Of a DNA stretch of 64,000 nucleotides, positions 39,711 through 50,208 are shown one piece after another. Source of the stretch: Paramecium sonneborni (taxonomy: Eukaryota; Ciliophora; Oligohymenophorea; Peniculida; Parameciidae); contig CAJJDN010000115.1 in assembly GCA_905182985.1 (NCBI GenBank), positions 1-64,000 on the forward strand, given 5' to 3'. Within the stretch, counting starts at the first letter, position 1, and the number at the start of each line of letters is the position of its first letter. The notes below the pieces were generated by a model. That model was given only the letters and a program-made list of their open reading frames with translations. It was not told the origin of the DNA and did not search any database. The translations under genes and the position numbers were made by a program.

Positions 39711-39870
39711 AAAAAAACTCCATGAATCATTATAAACTCTTAAAGGGGACCTGCCGAAGTTTCCTCCGACTAATTGGTGGAGACCCACCAATTCCAATTA
39801 AGAATTAATAGAGGAGAGAAGAATTTAATTGGATTATTTCTTTAAGACTCTCCTCTTATGCAAAGAAGTC
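39711..39870 (-). ncRNA. candidate structured non-coding RNA
   Basis: This is a GC-rich island in very AT-rich surroundings, with nested complementary segments. On the minus strand, in order, there is AGAGGAGAG pairing with CTCTCCTCT about 35 bases later. CCAATTAA lies inside that loop and can pair with TTAATTGG just after it, a pseudoknot geometry. Next comes a 9-bp hairpin AATTGGTGG-GTCT-CCACCAATT, then CGGAG-GAAA-CTTCG (a GNRA-type tetraloop) followed by GCAGGTCCCC. The minus strand ends in seven T residues (39711-39717), the form of an RNA polymerase III terminator. The GGAAAC...GCAGGTC phrase recalls SRP RNA helix 8, but the match is partial and I do not assign it. A telomerase RNA template (CAACCCCAA-like) is absent. 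Confidence 0.4.
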
Positions 39871-39911
39871 TCAAAAAGTTTGATTTTGAAAAATTTCATA
39901 CTTAAATCACA

Positions 39912-40275
39912 ATGTTTGCATCTCAAAAAGTTAGAGAAAGTATCTAAAATTATATTTAAATTAGGAATAACAAATTCTGATAAAAAAAGAAAGAGAAGCT
40001 GGAGCTACTCCAAATATGAATTAGAAAAAAGCTAAGTCTTAAGTATTACTTTTTTTTTTTAAATCTAGTTAACTACTCCTGTTTGTGGTCCAGCAGAAGA
40101 TCCTATTGATGATCCAAGAGAAAGATCTCGCTCTTGGGAGTTTAAATTTGTTCAGAAAAAATCCAAATCTATGTGCGTTAAAGAAAATAATTAATTAAAT
40201 AATGTAAAAATAGTATTTAATGATAGTTAAACTTTGGAGGAGTACCAATATTCAAAGGCATTATTCTAAAATTGA
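39912..40275 (+). CDS. small basic Ser/Arg/Lys-rich protein, ~101-112 aa
   Basis: ATG 39912, TGA 40273-40275. A 25-nt intron (GTATCT...AATTAG) restores the frame: MFASQKVRE joins ITNSDKKRKRSWSYSKYE. A second candidate intron of 33 nt spans the T-rich run near 40035-40067; it is a multiple of three, so either length is possible. The protein has two short basic-aromatic repeats (KKRKRSWSYSKYE and RERSRSWEFKF), which look like a duplicated motif, and may be nuclear. No family was recognised. It is divergent from the candidate RNA, starting ~40 bases away. Confidence 0.5.
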
Positions 40276-40617
40276 AATGATAAAAATAGAATTTAAATAA
40301 ATAATCATTTTAAAAAATTTTATCTGTTTCATAATTCCCTTTTAAATTGGTTAAATTAATGCTACTATTTATTTTTGATTTTTTTACTATTTTTTATTTG
40401 ACATTTATTATTTTGATAATATATTTTTCAAAGAAATTTAGTATTTATTTACTATTAATGTCTTTTTCATTAATTAGATACTAACTATTTACATTTATTG
40501 TTAATATTAGGGTTAGAAAGATAAGAGGTAAATTTAAAAACTAATTAAAAATATAAAGTGCTAGTGAATACAATAAATTATACAAAGAAAGGATTTAGAT
40601 TATTATTAATAGTATTT
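40276..40617. other. intergenic, nothing seen
   Basis: T- and A-rich spacer with no coding frame or RNA recognised. Confidence 0.4.
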
Positions 40618-41064
40618 ATGCTTAGTTCTTGCAAAAGATAAATAAATTATAATTATATTAAAAAAAATTCATTTGAAAGAAATTTCTAAGGTTTTGAATT
40701 TTACAATTATTTTATATAAAAACTTGATTTCTCTATAGGAGTCTAATATAGATGCAAATTATAATTGTAATAAATTTAATGTGAGTGGTTTTGGTTAGAA
40801 AAAAACTTTAAATAAAAATAAAAATTTGAATAAGATGATGTCAGAATAAGAATTAATTGTGATATAAAAATTCTTCTTAAAGATTATAAGAAGTTTTTTT
40901 TAGTTTAATTCGAAGATTGGTATCAATAAAAATTCAAGTAATTAATTATAAATAAAATGTAGAAAAAAGTATATTTAAGAAATAGCATAATTTATTAAAC
41001 AATAGGAATTTATATATTTTTAAATAGTGATAATAATATTATTTTTTTGATATAAAAAAAATGA
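40618..41064 (+). CDS. hypothetical protein, 148 aa, low certainty
   Basis: Single frame from ATG 40618 to TGA 41062-41064. It reads MLSSCKRQINYNY... with aromatic-rich natural-looking stretches (EWFWLEKNFKQKQKFEQDD, KKFFLVQFEDWYQQKFKQL). Upstream in the same frame is a hydrophobic run (RLLLIVF) without an ATG, so the true start might lie in an earlier exon that adds a signal sequence. No family was recognised. It could also be the last exon of a decayed gene. Confidence 0.4.
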
Positions 41065-41132
41065 ATTGCGTAATATGGGTATTCAAAGCACAAATTATCA
41101 TTGAAAATGATATTAATAATATTATAAAAAAT

Positions 41133-41557
41133 ATGAAATACCTAATTGCATTACTGTTAGTATCCTCCATCTTAGCAGCTATCCCAACCAAAGTTACAAA
41201 TTGTATGGCCAATCCAAAGATTGTTTTCACAGAGGCAACTTTCAGTGTTACACCAGCAAAGGGAGTTGATGAAACAATCTCACTTTATGGAAATGCAAAT
41301 GATCATGCTGAATTAGCTAATGTTTAACTCAAAGCTAAATGGAATGGAATAGATGCTTTTGAAGACAATTACCCAGAAGATGAAGTATATGACAAAGGAG
41401 ATCCTGTCACCTATTAAATGACATAAAATTTCCCAACTTATACTCCATCTGTAAATTATTTAAATCATATGTTTAGGGTAAAATTGTTGTTTAAATGTGG
41501 TTCTAAAACGCTAAGGGAACTAACTTTGCATGTGCAGAAGTAGGATTTATTATTTGA
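41133..41557 (+). CDS. ML-domain (NPC2-like) secreted lipid-binding protein, 132 aa
   Basis: ML domains are small secreted beta-sandwiches that bind single lipids (NPC2, MD-2, phospholipid transfer proteins). I chose ATG 41133 because it gives a perfect signal peptide, MKYLIALLLVSSILAA; an upstream in-frame ATG at 41061 would bury it. The mature part has an early cysteine (NCMANPKIVF), SVTPAKG, the IDAF and DEVYDKGDPVTYQMTQNFPTY strands, and the family ending GTNFACAEVGFII, with its second cysteine. One 26-nt intron precedes GKIVVQMWF. TGA 41555-41557. Compared with NPC2 it has fewer cysteines (Cys pair only). Confidence 0.75.
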
Positions 41558-41844
41558 TTCCTTAATATAGATGTTCATTAAATAAGATATAAAATTCTCA
41601 TAATTAAAATAACTAAAAATACCAAAGTTCATTGAATTTTTAGACTCATTCTATTCTAGAACTCTATTAATTGTTTTATAATACATTTTGTATCAATCTC
41701 ATATTTAGAATATTCATAGTAATAAAAAGAGTTCTAACAAAACATATTTAATTTTATTTTTTAAAATCATAATTAGAAATCGAATTTAAACTTAATTTTT
41801 TTTCAATAAAATTATTAATTACTATCATAGTTCATGTTAATAGC

Positions 41845-42244
41845 TCAGCCAAACTTATATATCATGAATCCCAATTAATTTATGTAAAAATGTATCATAC
41901 ATTAACTTTCATAAGAAACAAATGCTCCAAAATGTAATCCAACAATCACATGCCATGTCCCTTAAAATTTATTATCAAATTCATTTTTTATATATTCTGC
42001 AATGTCTTTGAAATACCTCTTTTCTCTTTTAGCAGACAATTCTAAAAGTTTACAAAAATGAAATACTAAATGCATGTTCAGCAGTTTCAAATGCAAATTC
42101 TTTTTATGCTTAACTCATATCACAAAAAGTAACAACAGGTTTGTGAATTTCTAAATTCGAAACTATAACAACAGCATCCTTAGCTTAACCTCCTCTTCCA
42201 AAAGACTTATCAATAGCTGAACTCCCAATCTTTGATATGTCCAT
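41845..42244 (-). CDS. dynein light chain, LC8/DYNLL family, 124 aa
   Basis: LC8 is a dimeric hub subunit of cytoplasmic and axonemal dyneins. After an N-terminal extension of ~35 residues (MDISKIGSSAIDKSFGRGGQ), the family core follows: TFCDMSQAQKEFAFETAEHA, DIAEYIKNEFDNKFQGTWHVIVG, HFGAFVSYES, then IHFYINQLGFMIYKFG at the end. A 25-nt intron (GTATTT...TTTTAG) splits the first helix from KLSAKREKRY. ATG 42242-42244, TGA 41845-41847. Canonical LC8 has ~89 residues, so this is one of the divergent ciliate paralogues with an extended N-terminus. The LC8 residues TWHVIVG (usually TWHCIVG) are conserved. Confidence 0.93.
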
Positions 42245-42504
42245 TAATTAATTGTATATTAATTATTTTATAATATATTAAATTAAACTATTTTCAATAG
42301 ATTAAATCATATAATGATATTCTGTGTTCATTTTTTATTTTTTCATATTCTAATATTTTTTTTATTTTTTATTGTTATTCGATTTTTATTTTATTGGTTT
42401 GCGATTTGTTTGCAAGAATGTCATTAATTTTGATTGGTGCATTTTTTAATTAAATTTATGCTTATCTGAAAAATATATTATAATAAAGATAAACTTATTT
42501 TATA

Positions 42505-42804
42505 ATGAATGATACTAGTGAGCTTGAGATTTTATCAATTGAAATAAATAATAGAGAAAAAAACATTGTTCATTATTTGAATGAACATTTAAAGCTAGAA
42601 CAATTAACTGATCCTCAAAAAAAATAAATAAACTTTGAAGTCTCAAAAAAAAACACTATATTTTCATAAAAATCTTTTGATTCTGACAGTGAAATCTCTG
42701 AATTCAATTCCAGTGGTACCATAAAGAGTACTTAATTAAAAATGAGTAAATCACCACTCTTAATAAGAAGACTCAGTGCAATTATGTTAGATTAGATTTT
42801 TTGA
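42505..42804 (+). CDS. small hypothetical acidic protein, 99 aa
   Basis: Single exon, ATG 42505 to TGA 42802-42804. Helical N-terminus (MNDTSELEILSIEINNREKN), then a serine-rich acidic part (SDSEISEFNSSG) and a short basic-hydrophobic end (LLIRRLSAIMLDQIF). No family or localisation signal was recognised. It could be the first exon of a longer gene continuing into the region that follows, but no splice site made that clear. Confidence 0.45.
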
Positions 42805-42961
42805 TTAATTATAATAACTTAATTGTCAATCTTTAACAATAAATGTATAATTATAAGCTGGATAGTAATGTTTAGTCACATCCTGACAAAGTAAGAAAGA
42901 AATTATTTAAAGTATTTGGTTAATTAAATTGAAAAATAAATTTTTTGTAAATATAATTATT

Positions 42962-44062
42962 ATGAACAAAAAACACTGTTTAGTTTTCAATTAAAAGACA
43001 GGAATCATTCAAAATATCTAAGAAAATATCTTTCCAAAATTTAAACCACAAAAATTACATTAAATAATCTTATCTTTTAATTTCAAAGAAACAATTTATA
43101 TAATATTTTTAATCGATTGGAATGTAAATGAGATGTATTATAATAATAATTTACTGCATTAGAATTAATTACATTATAAGCCATTCTGTTTTTATAAAAG
43201 ATGTAGTAAATATATTTAAATCACTAAATAAATTTACTATGAAAATACATCAATACCATTGATTGATTAATTTTTATCTTGTCATTCTCTAATGGATTTT
43301 ATAACAATAAGGATAATAAGATAAACTAAATACAAAATTAAATGTATTTAATAACTAATTCTCAAATAAAAATGGAATGAATACTGTTAAAAAAACAATT
43401 AAATCTTAAATTAAATAAATTCAATTGAATAATCTTTGAATTCAGAAGAAGTGAGATGATAAAACTTAATTGTGTGCTCTCCTAATTTTGAGGATAATTT
43501 TAAACTAAAAATAATTTTTAGGATTTAAGATTTAAGTCTTATTCATAAATAAAATTCTTAATGAATTAAAATTAAATTATGAGAGAAGTTGAAAAATAGA
43601 CTATTAAAATATAAATTGAATAACTAAATTGTAAGCGTAAAAAGGAAAAAAAATATAATCTAAATAAAGTTATAAATGACTAAAGGAATCCTTTGTAAAC
43701 TGATCAATAAAATTTGAGAGTTCCCAGAAAAAAATTTGTAGGAATGAAAAATTAAAAGAAATAACTAATTTAAAAAAGCAAAATATCGAAATACTATTTA
43801 GAAGAAAAAAAGAGGTTTAGAATAATTCTACTTAAATTTTTAAATATTACAACACTGACTAGAAAACTTTAAATAATCCTTTATTTGACATATATAAGAA
43901 AAAATAAAATATTATTCGGTAAAAGATAAATGATGAGTAAAGAAAGAAAAGAAAATTTCATAAAATAAGAAAGATAATAAAACGATGGTATTAATAGATA
44001 GATTACGATCAAATAAAAAATGATAATGTATTTGTATAAATATTTTAATTATTATTCATTTT
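42962..44062 (+). other. coding-like region, gene structure unresolved
   Basis: Two long code-6 frames occur: 42962-43459 (166 codons, MNKKHCLVFNQKTG...) and 43561-44070 (170 codons, Lys/Gln/Asn-rich with LRVPRKKFVGMKNQ). Other frames also carry natural-looking pieces (FEDNFKLKI; QKTLNNPLFDIYKKK). I could not connect them with plausible 17-34-nt introns, so this may be one intron-rich gene, two genes, or a decaying one. No family is visible. The second frame would overlap the next start by four bases, an argument against its being the true end. Confidence 0.3.
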
Positions 44063-44066
44063 AATA

Positions 44067-45027
44067 ATGAGAGTATGTGCAATTTTATGTTTAATGACAA
44101 TAGCTCATTGTACTTAAATCATAAAGTAATTATATATAATATACAATTAATAAAGGCAAATATATTCTAAATATAGTTAGGATAACTTAGTAAGAGCAAA
44201 ATGGGAAAAAATATAAAATATGATTTTATTGAAACAATATACAGAGGTAAACTTTAATGCTTTGTTAATAGAATTAGATGATATACTGTAAAACTCAAAA
44301 AGTAAATTAAGATGAAGAAAATAAATTAGAAATCTATTACTAATAATTTTTGATTTATTCTGAGGTTCACTTTAGTAAAGTGACTCGGTATAGTTACCAA
44401 AGTATGATGAAAATGTATTTAAAAAAAGGTGGAGTAAGTAATGGCAGAATTGTTCGTCATTAGATGTATTAATAAATGATTAAATAAGAAATCTAATTGA
44501 TTGAGATTGATTTAGAAGATTTAGGTATATCTTCCGCAACTTTCTGAAGAAGATTGGGAGAATTAACACATATTTCTTCTTTATTTGAAATATTATTAAA
44601 TTTTCCCACTTAAAAGAATACATAAGGGTATAATTAATTAATTAACAATAGTTTTGTTGATTAAGTATAGAAAAGAAATATAATTAAACTACTTAACAAT
44701 TTAAGAGAAGATTTAGTAGTTTCAAAGCAAGCAAATGGATTCTATAAATTTTTAAATACTAAAATTATTCCTTAATTAAAACCTGACCTTGAAACTAAAG
44801 AATGCGAAATCAACACAAAATAAGGATTACTTTTTAATGCATAATTTAATTTAAATATTAAATAAGGTAATCTTGATAGTTTTAATAATGGATGGATTAC
44901 TTGGGATACTTATTAATATTTATAAAATTAATAAGAAAATAAATAATTAAATGAAGGATGGAATAATGAATTTATTCTCTTATTATAAATAAAATAAGCT
45001 TTAATGAGAGATGAAGTTGGAACATGA
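44067..45027 (+). pseudogene. secreted helical protein gene with an in-frame TGA
   Basis: ATG 44067 gives a signal peptide, MRVCAILCLMTIAHC. Introns of ~30 nt (44117 region) and 25 nt (GTAAAC...AATAG near 44251-44275) join into one frame that stays coherent to TGA 45025-45027 (about 300 codons), e.g. LEIYYQQFLIYSEVHF, RRLGELTHISSLFEI, NNGWITWDTYQYL. It is broken once by TGA at 44545-44547 within SSATF-stop-RRLGELT. No intron of suitable length spans it in frame. Signal peptide plus helices recalls trichocyst matrix-type granule proteins, without a decisive motif. It is either a single nonsense mutation, a sequence error, or a recoded TGA. Confidence 0.55.
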
Positions 45028-45082
45028 TAATTAAAACAAATAATACAAATTATAATAATAATATTTATAAATTTTATTTGTG

Positions 45083-45437
45083 ATGAGAGGCTTCTTTGCT
45101 ATTACAAGAGCTTTCATTGCCCCTATTGCAAAATAAACTTTTCATTTCTCGTCCTAACAGTCTAAAATTTAAATGAGAATGTAATTTACAAATTTTACTA
45201 TTACAAGTGTCATAAACAAAATTAACCACATAATTAGATTATCATCTACCATGTCTGGTTTACGTATTGCTAATTAATATGATTTATCCTTATTTTCACT
45301 ATTAGAAGAAGCTTAAGGTAATATTTAAGATTTAGTATTATTAGGTATTATTATATACATATCAATTTTAAGATGACTCGACTGATTTGGATAATAGGCA
45401 AATTGGTTTACATTTAGGATGTACAGATTCCAAATGA
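45083..45437 (+). CDS. small hypothetical protein, possible mitochondrial, 108 aa
   Basis: ATG 45083, TGA 45435-45437. The N-terminus MRGFFAITRAFIAPIAKQTFHFSS is basic, hydroxylated and amphipathic, as in mitochondrial targeting peptides. The C-terminal half holds an acidic patch (DLVLLDDSTDLDNRQ) formed only after removing a 28-nt intron GTATTA...TTTTAAG. No family was recognised. Targeting is inference from composition. Confidence 0.5.
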
Positions 45438-45808
45438 TACAAAATATTATTATTTTAAATTATTATACCTATCAGTATCATTATTGCAATTAGACCTAAT
45501 TACTTTAATTAACATGTAATTCATATATTAGTATAAGAAGATTCTAAATCCTTTACAAATAAATATTTCATAAACTCTTTAACCTTTTTCATATATAAAT
45601 ATCATCGGTGTTCACTTTCTTCAAATTAAATCATTCCATATAAGTACTCTTTTAAAAAGTATAAAATTGTTCTACTAGATAACTTTCAAATTTTTTTAAT
45701 TATTTTATCTAAAAGAACTTATTTTAATATTAATAATTTGGATATAAATGAACTCTAAAATGATTTAGTCAAATATCAATTATTTTAATATTAATTTATT
45801 GCCTACAT
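45438..45808. other. intergenic, nothing seen
   Basis: AT-rich spacer with no coding frame or RNA recognised on either strand. Confidence 0.4.
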
Positions 45809-46197
45809 ATGAGCTTAAATATCTATGAATGTGAAGAAGAAAAAACACCTGCATATGATGAACAATACGAAAATTACAAAGGAGATTATTCTCACATATT
45901 AGATTTATATAATACAGGATGTTAATCTCCTATTTCATCTAAATGGTCTAACAATAGACCTCATACAGGATCATACAAATATATTAGGAAAGTGAAATTA
46001 ATGAAGAAATAAAAATCTAATCAATATACTTCTGAAGAACAAAGTAACTATTAACAAAATATATAGATTTTATCATCAGGAAGATTGTTTCCTCAGATGG
46101 TGTTAATATAACTAAATAAAAGAGTAATCAATCTTAATTATAAAAGAAAGCTAATAATAAAATCATCAAGATGATGAAACAATTAAACTTAAATTGA
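45809..46197 (+). CDS. small hypothetical protein, 121 aa
   Basis: ATG 45809, one 23-nt intron (GTAACT...TATAG near 46038-46060), TGA 46195-46197. It is acidic at the start (NIYECEEEKTPAYDEQYENY) and basic at the end (QKKANNKIIKMMKQL), with a middle GSYKYIRKVKLMKKQ. No signal peptide, membrane segment or known domain. The spliced frame gives a more natural C-terminus than the unspliced one, which is why I accept the intron. Confidence 0.52.
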
Positions 46198-46565
46198 ATT
46201 GCTTTTATATACATATATCTCATACATACATTAGTAATTTTATATATCTTATAAAATAATTTGAATAAAAAAATATTCTAAAAAACATTTGAACATCTAC
46301 TTTCAAGGTGTTCATTATGATTTATGTCAATTTTTCGAAATATTTTTATATTTAACACACCACTTTTTATTTATAAAAAATTGAAAAATGTTTAATTTAA
46401 ATAGATCAAGTCATATTAGAAATTTGAAATTTAACTATTGATTTATCACAATGTCAAAAAGATTTCTTATAATTGTATATATTTATTTTATAAGCTTTTA
46501 TTTGAGGAAATATATTATATTCATATTATTATATTCTCAAATAAATAAAGTTTCTAATTAATTAG
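46198..46565. other. intergenic, nothing seen
   Basis: AT-rich spacer upstream of the large gene at 46566. Only very short frames occur here. Confidence 0.4.
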
Positions 46566-49500
46566 ATGGAAAAACTGTTTATAAAATTATAATTATAAAT
46601 GGAATTATAATTAAAATAACTTCAAATCATGAACTAGCTAAATAATCATGTGTATCTAGTTACAACCAGCAATAATTCTATTAGAGATCGCTAAGATTTA
46701 ATAGCTATTTCAATACTAAAATTGATATCCTAGATATTGGGTATATAAAAAATAGGAAAATTATTTTCGATAGCTAAATTTTAGTCCATTCGAGTTTAAT
46801 TTTTTTTTTAATCTAAAGGCTTTTCAGTATTAAATCCAGCAATTTATAAAATAAAAAAAATACTTTTAAATGTTGAAAATCATCCAGACTCAATTTTAAA
46901 TTTATTATTAAAAAATGCGTAATATCATTTTTACTTGTCTGGGTATATATTTTAATAATTTTATTGCATTATTGTAATCAATAATTCCTTTAATGCTTCT
47001 TTATAAGGCTGTATTTAAATGTTTAAATCCTAGCTTTAAGTAGATGATGAATATGAAAGACTTTAACTTTTAAGTGAGGGTATCAAATAACTTACATCTG
47101 AAATGCCTAAGATAGAAACAATTAAAAATACATCTCTCATCAAATTTTGTAAAATATATATCTATTTATTAATTAGTAATTTGTAGTTATCCATTTTAAT
47201 AAGACAATATAAATATGTTAATCTAAGCATTTTTTGAATATTATAAGAATGAAAATTTTTTTTGGGCATATACTTAGGCAATTTCCTCAATTGGTGAATT
47301 TTAAGAGAGCAAGGCAGTGACATATAAAAAATTATCCATCTATGAAGTTTATTTAAGAAAACAGTACAAGTTTTTCATATTTTTAGAAAGGAAGGCAAAA
47401 CTGGTTAAAGTCACTTTTATCAATTTTCAGAATCTGCTTAATAGTCAATGACTAAAGTTAAATTGTATATCTGTTCATAATTTCCTAAATATTTTTCTTT
47501 AGCCAAAGATTTAGGAATAGATATTTCAAGAATATATGACATATTTAGAATATATTTACTTAATACGAATAATAAAGAGTTAATATTTGAATTAATTGAA
47601 ACATTCGAAAATTTGAAAAAAAGTATATTCAAAAATTTGCCATGGATTGTCTCATTTTAAGCTGAAATAGATATTTATAAATAAACATTATTTCCGTAAA
47701 AATTAAGTATTAAACTCAAATCAAATTAATAAAATTTACAATTACTTTATGAATAATATAAATTTTAAAAAGAAAATCCTTCATAATCGGATTAATATTC
47801 AGAAGAAAACAGTCCATTTATTGATTAACAAGCTATTAATAAATAAAAAATTGATCAATATTAATCAGCATTATGTAAATAAAATTTACTAAATTTGATT
47901 GATGATTCAGTTGACTTATATTTATTTCTCAAATTAATTATTAAACCATAAAAATATGATTTATCTGATGATTGGAATAATAAATATGGTGAAACTACAA
48001 TAATTAAAGATTAATAAGGTTTTAAAATAAATTGTACAGAATTAGATGATTTAATAATAATTAGATCTTTCAAAGCTTTAAATTCTGTTTTAAATTGTAC
48101 AAAAATTGAGATCTTAAAAATTAAAATACAAAATTTATTGCCAAAATTATGTAATAAAATTTTTTATTTCTAGTTCGTACAATATATAAAGTACTTCGAG
48201 ATCCTGAATAAAATGTAAACTTGTATCACCTTGGTTTATTAATAAATAAAATGTTAGAAATGTGTCCTAAGCACACAATGTACTAAATAATTAAATTAAA
48301 TTTACTATTCTCATTTACTTAATTTTTTTACAACAGCAATATTGTTAATTTAGTATTAGAAATTTTAGATTTAGACACAGATAAATATAAATTAGGTTAC
48401 TTTGTTCAAGAATAGGTTTGGACTTATATTAATGATACAGATTGGTTTTAATACCTTTTTGCTTTGTTATTTAAATAAAATATTGATGTGCATAAATTAG
48501 ATGAAAGTTATTAAAGTGAAAAAAAAGTATAAAATATTAAAATTAAATTAGACCTAAGTTTTAAGCATGTTACAATCTTTAAATAGAAATTAAAGAGGCT
48601 CTATAAAGTAAGACATATCTATAAATTAATCCTATTTTATTAAAAGTAGTAGTACAAGTGATAAAGTTGGAGAAGTGCAACCATAAGATTATTTAAATGA
48701 TAAAGATGTGGATAATTTAAAACATTTTAATTAAGATAAATAAAATTTCGACCCTCAAAAAATGGAAAAAATGATTGAATAATAAAAACAATACTAGACA
48801 ATAAAGTATAGTAAAGGAAACATAGTATTATAAGATATACCTTCTCCTAGAAGAACAAAATTTGAAAAATAAATTATTGAGATACCCTTAAAAAAAAAAT
48901 AAGTTTCTTTGCCAAAACTAAATAATAATTAATTAAATTGTTCTCTAAAATATGTGAATTCTCCATTATCAAGAGAGAGTTCCAAGAATCTTTCAACAGA
49001 AAAGGATGTTTAATTAAGTTAAAAATCAAAAAACTCTTCTGCTAGTTTTAGGAGATCAGATAATTAAGATGATAATTTATCATCAAATAAAAAATTAAGA
49101 TTGCATTAATCAACAAGTAAAACAAATGCTAGCCTTTTTAAATAGAATTAATAAAGTAATTAAATTAAAGATATTGAATTAATGGAATCTCTATAATTTA
49201 TCTATTAATTATTGGATTCTTTGTATTTATGTTAAAAGAAATTCTTAAATCCTAAAAATTGTAATATTGTTGAAAAGACCAGTAAAATATTGATAGCAGA
49301 GAATTTAGTGCATATTTTTTAAACATTTGTTAACAAGATAATGAAAGAGGATTATGGATTAATTTGTGGTTAAATTTTAAATATTATATATAAATTGGTT
49401 TAGAGTAATCATTTAGAGATGTATTATGAAATGTTGAATGAATAATTTTATAATTTTATTTAAGAAATAGGAAGTTTAGTGTAATTTTTGGAAAAACAAT

Positions 49501-50194
49501 AGAATTATGGATTCAAGAGACATATAATATCATCAATATATTTTAATGGATTTATATTGAATAATTAATTAGGTCAAAATTATTTAGAACTAAATATTTA
49601 TAAATATTTGAGTGGTAAAATATTTGGTTAGTTATAAAAATATTTAATTTGTTGTCCTGAGAATAGTAATTATTAATTATAATTTGTAAAGTAAAAGTTT
49701 AGATAATAATTAGTTTTTTGAATAGTGTATTTTGTAAGGCTCCAGCTTATATGATTTAGTAAATATTATTTAATTATGGTTTGTTATAAGTTTTATTTGA
49801 ATCACAAAGAGCTATAATTGTAAATGATATTAAAAATGTTCAGAGTTCATTACATTATTTTGCTATTCAAATAATATATATAATAAAAGATCTATTGTAA
49901 AAAAGACATTTGCAAGTGATTTTAGATAATCTTTAACCACTTGATTTATGGTACAAACTTTGCAAGGCAAGTGAGAATTTATAAATAATGAAATTGGAAC
50001 AAACAAAATTGGCTGAACCACCAAAAGAATAGATATAGTTTTCAAAGATAAGATAATAGATAATAAAAAAATAATAAACAGAATAAAGAAATGAGATGTA
50101 GGAGATTTAATAAGAAGAATTATGTTTTTTGACTCCTGATTTGACACATAGAACATTAAAAAATTATAGATTACGTAAACAATTTGATTTATGA
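46566..50194 (+). CDS. large helical-repeat-like protein, 1167 aa
   Basis: ATG 46566 to TGA 50192-50194. Five introns give one frame: 47149-47176, 47364-47386, 48151-48173, 48527-48551 and 49713-49738 (28, 23, 23, 25 and 26 nt, the last ending AAG). Residues ~80-620 are runs of paired amphipathic helices, as in ARM/HEAT-type folds (LLLKNAQYHFYLSGYIFQQF, NLVLEILDLDTDKYKLGYFV). Around 640-790 the protein is Ser/Lys/Asn-rich and probably disordered. From ~800 helices resume (LIYQLLDSLYLCQKKF-like), ending in a Gln-rich coiled coil. No named family was found; a large phosphatase-regulatory or SAPS-like scaffold was considered but is not supported. It converges with EML, stops 15 bases apart. The N-terminal 60 residues are odd and the start may be later. 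Confidence 0.72.
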
Positions 50195-50208
50195 TATATT
50201 CAAAATAT

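Noticed and set aside
39711..39870. Firm call as SRP RNA or telomerase RNA
   Set aside because: Only a short phrase resembles SRP helix 8 and the loop next to it does not have the expected tetraloop; no CAACCCCAA-like template is present for telomerase RNA.
41061..41132. Upstream in-frame ATG for the ML-domain gene
   Set aside because: It would put 24 polar residues before a textbook signal peptide; the ATG at 41133 gives the normal secreted form, so I used that.
44525..44549. A 25-nt intron removing the in-frame TGA of the 44067 gene
   Set aside because: It would remove the TGA but shift the downstream frame away from the natural-looking one, giving a poorer protein.
46566..50194. Serine/threonine phosphatase SAPS-type regulatory subunit
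   Set aside because: The helical layout is suggestive, but none of the family's defining motifs could be found, so no name was assigned.
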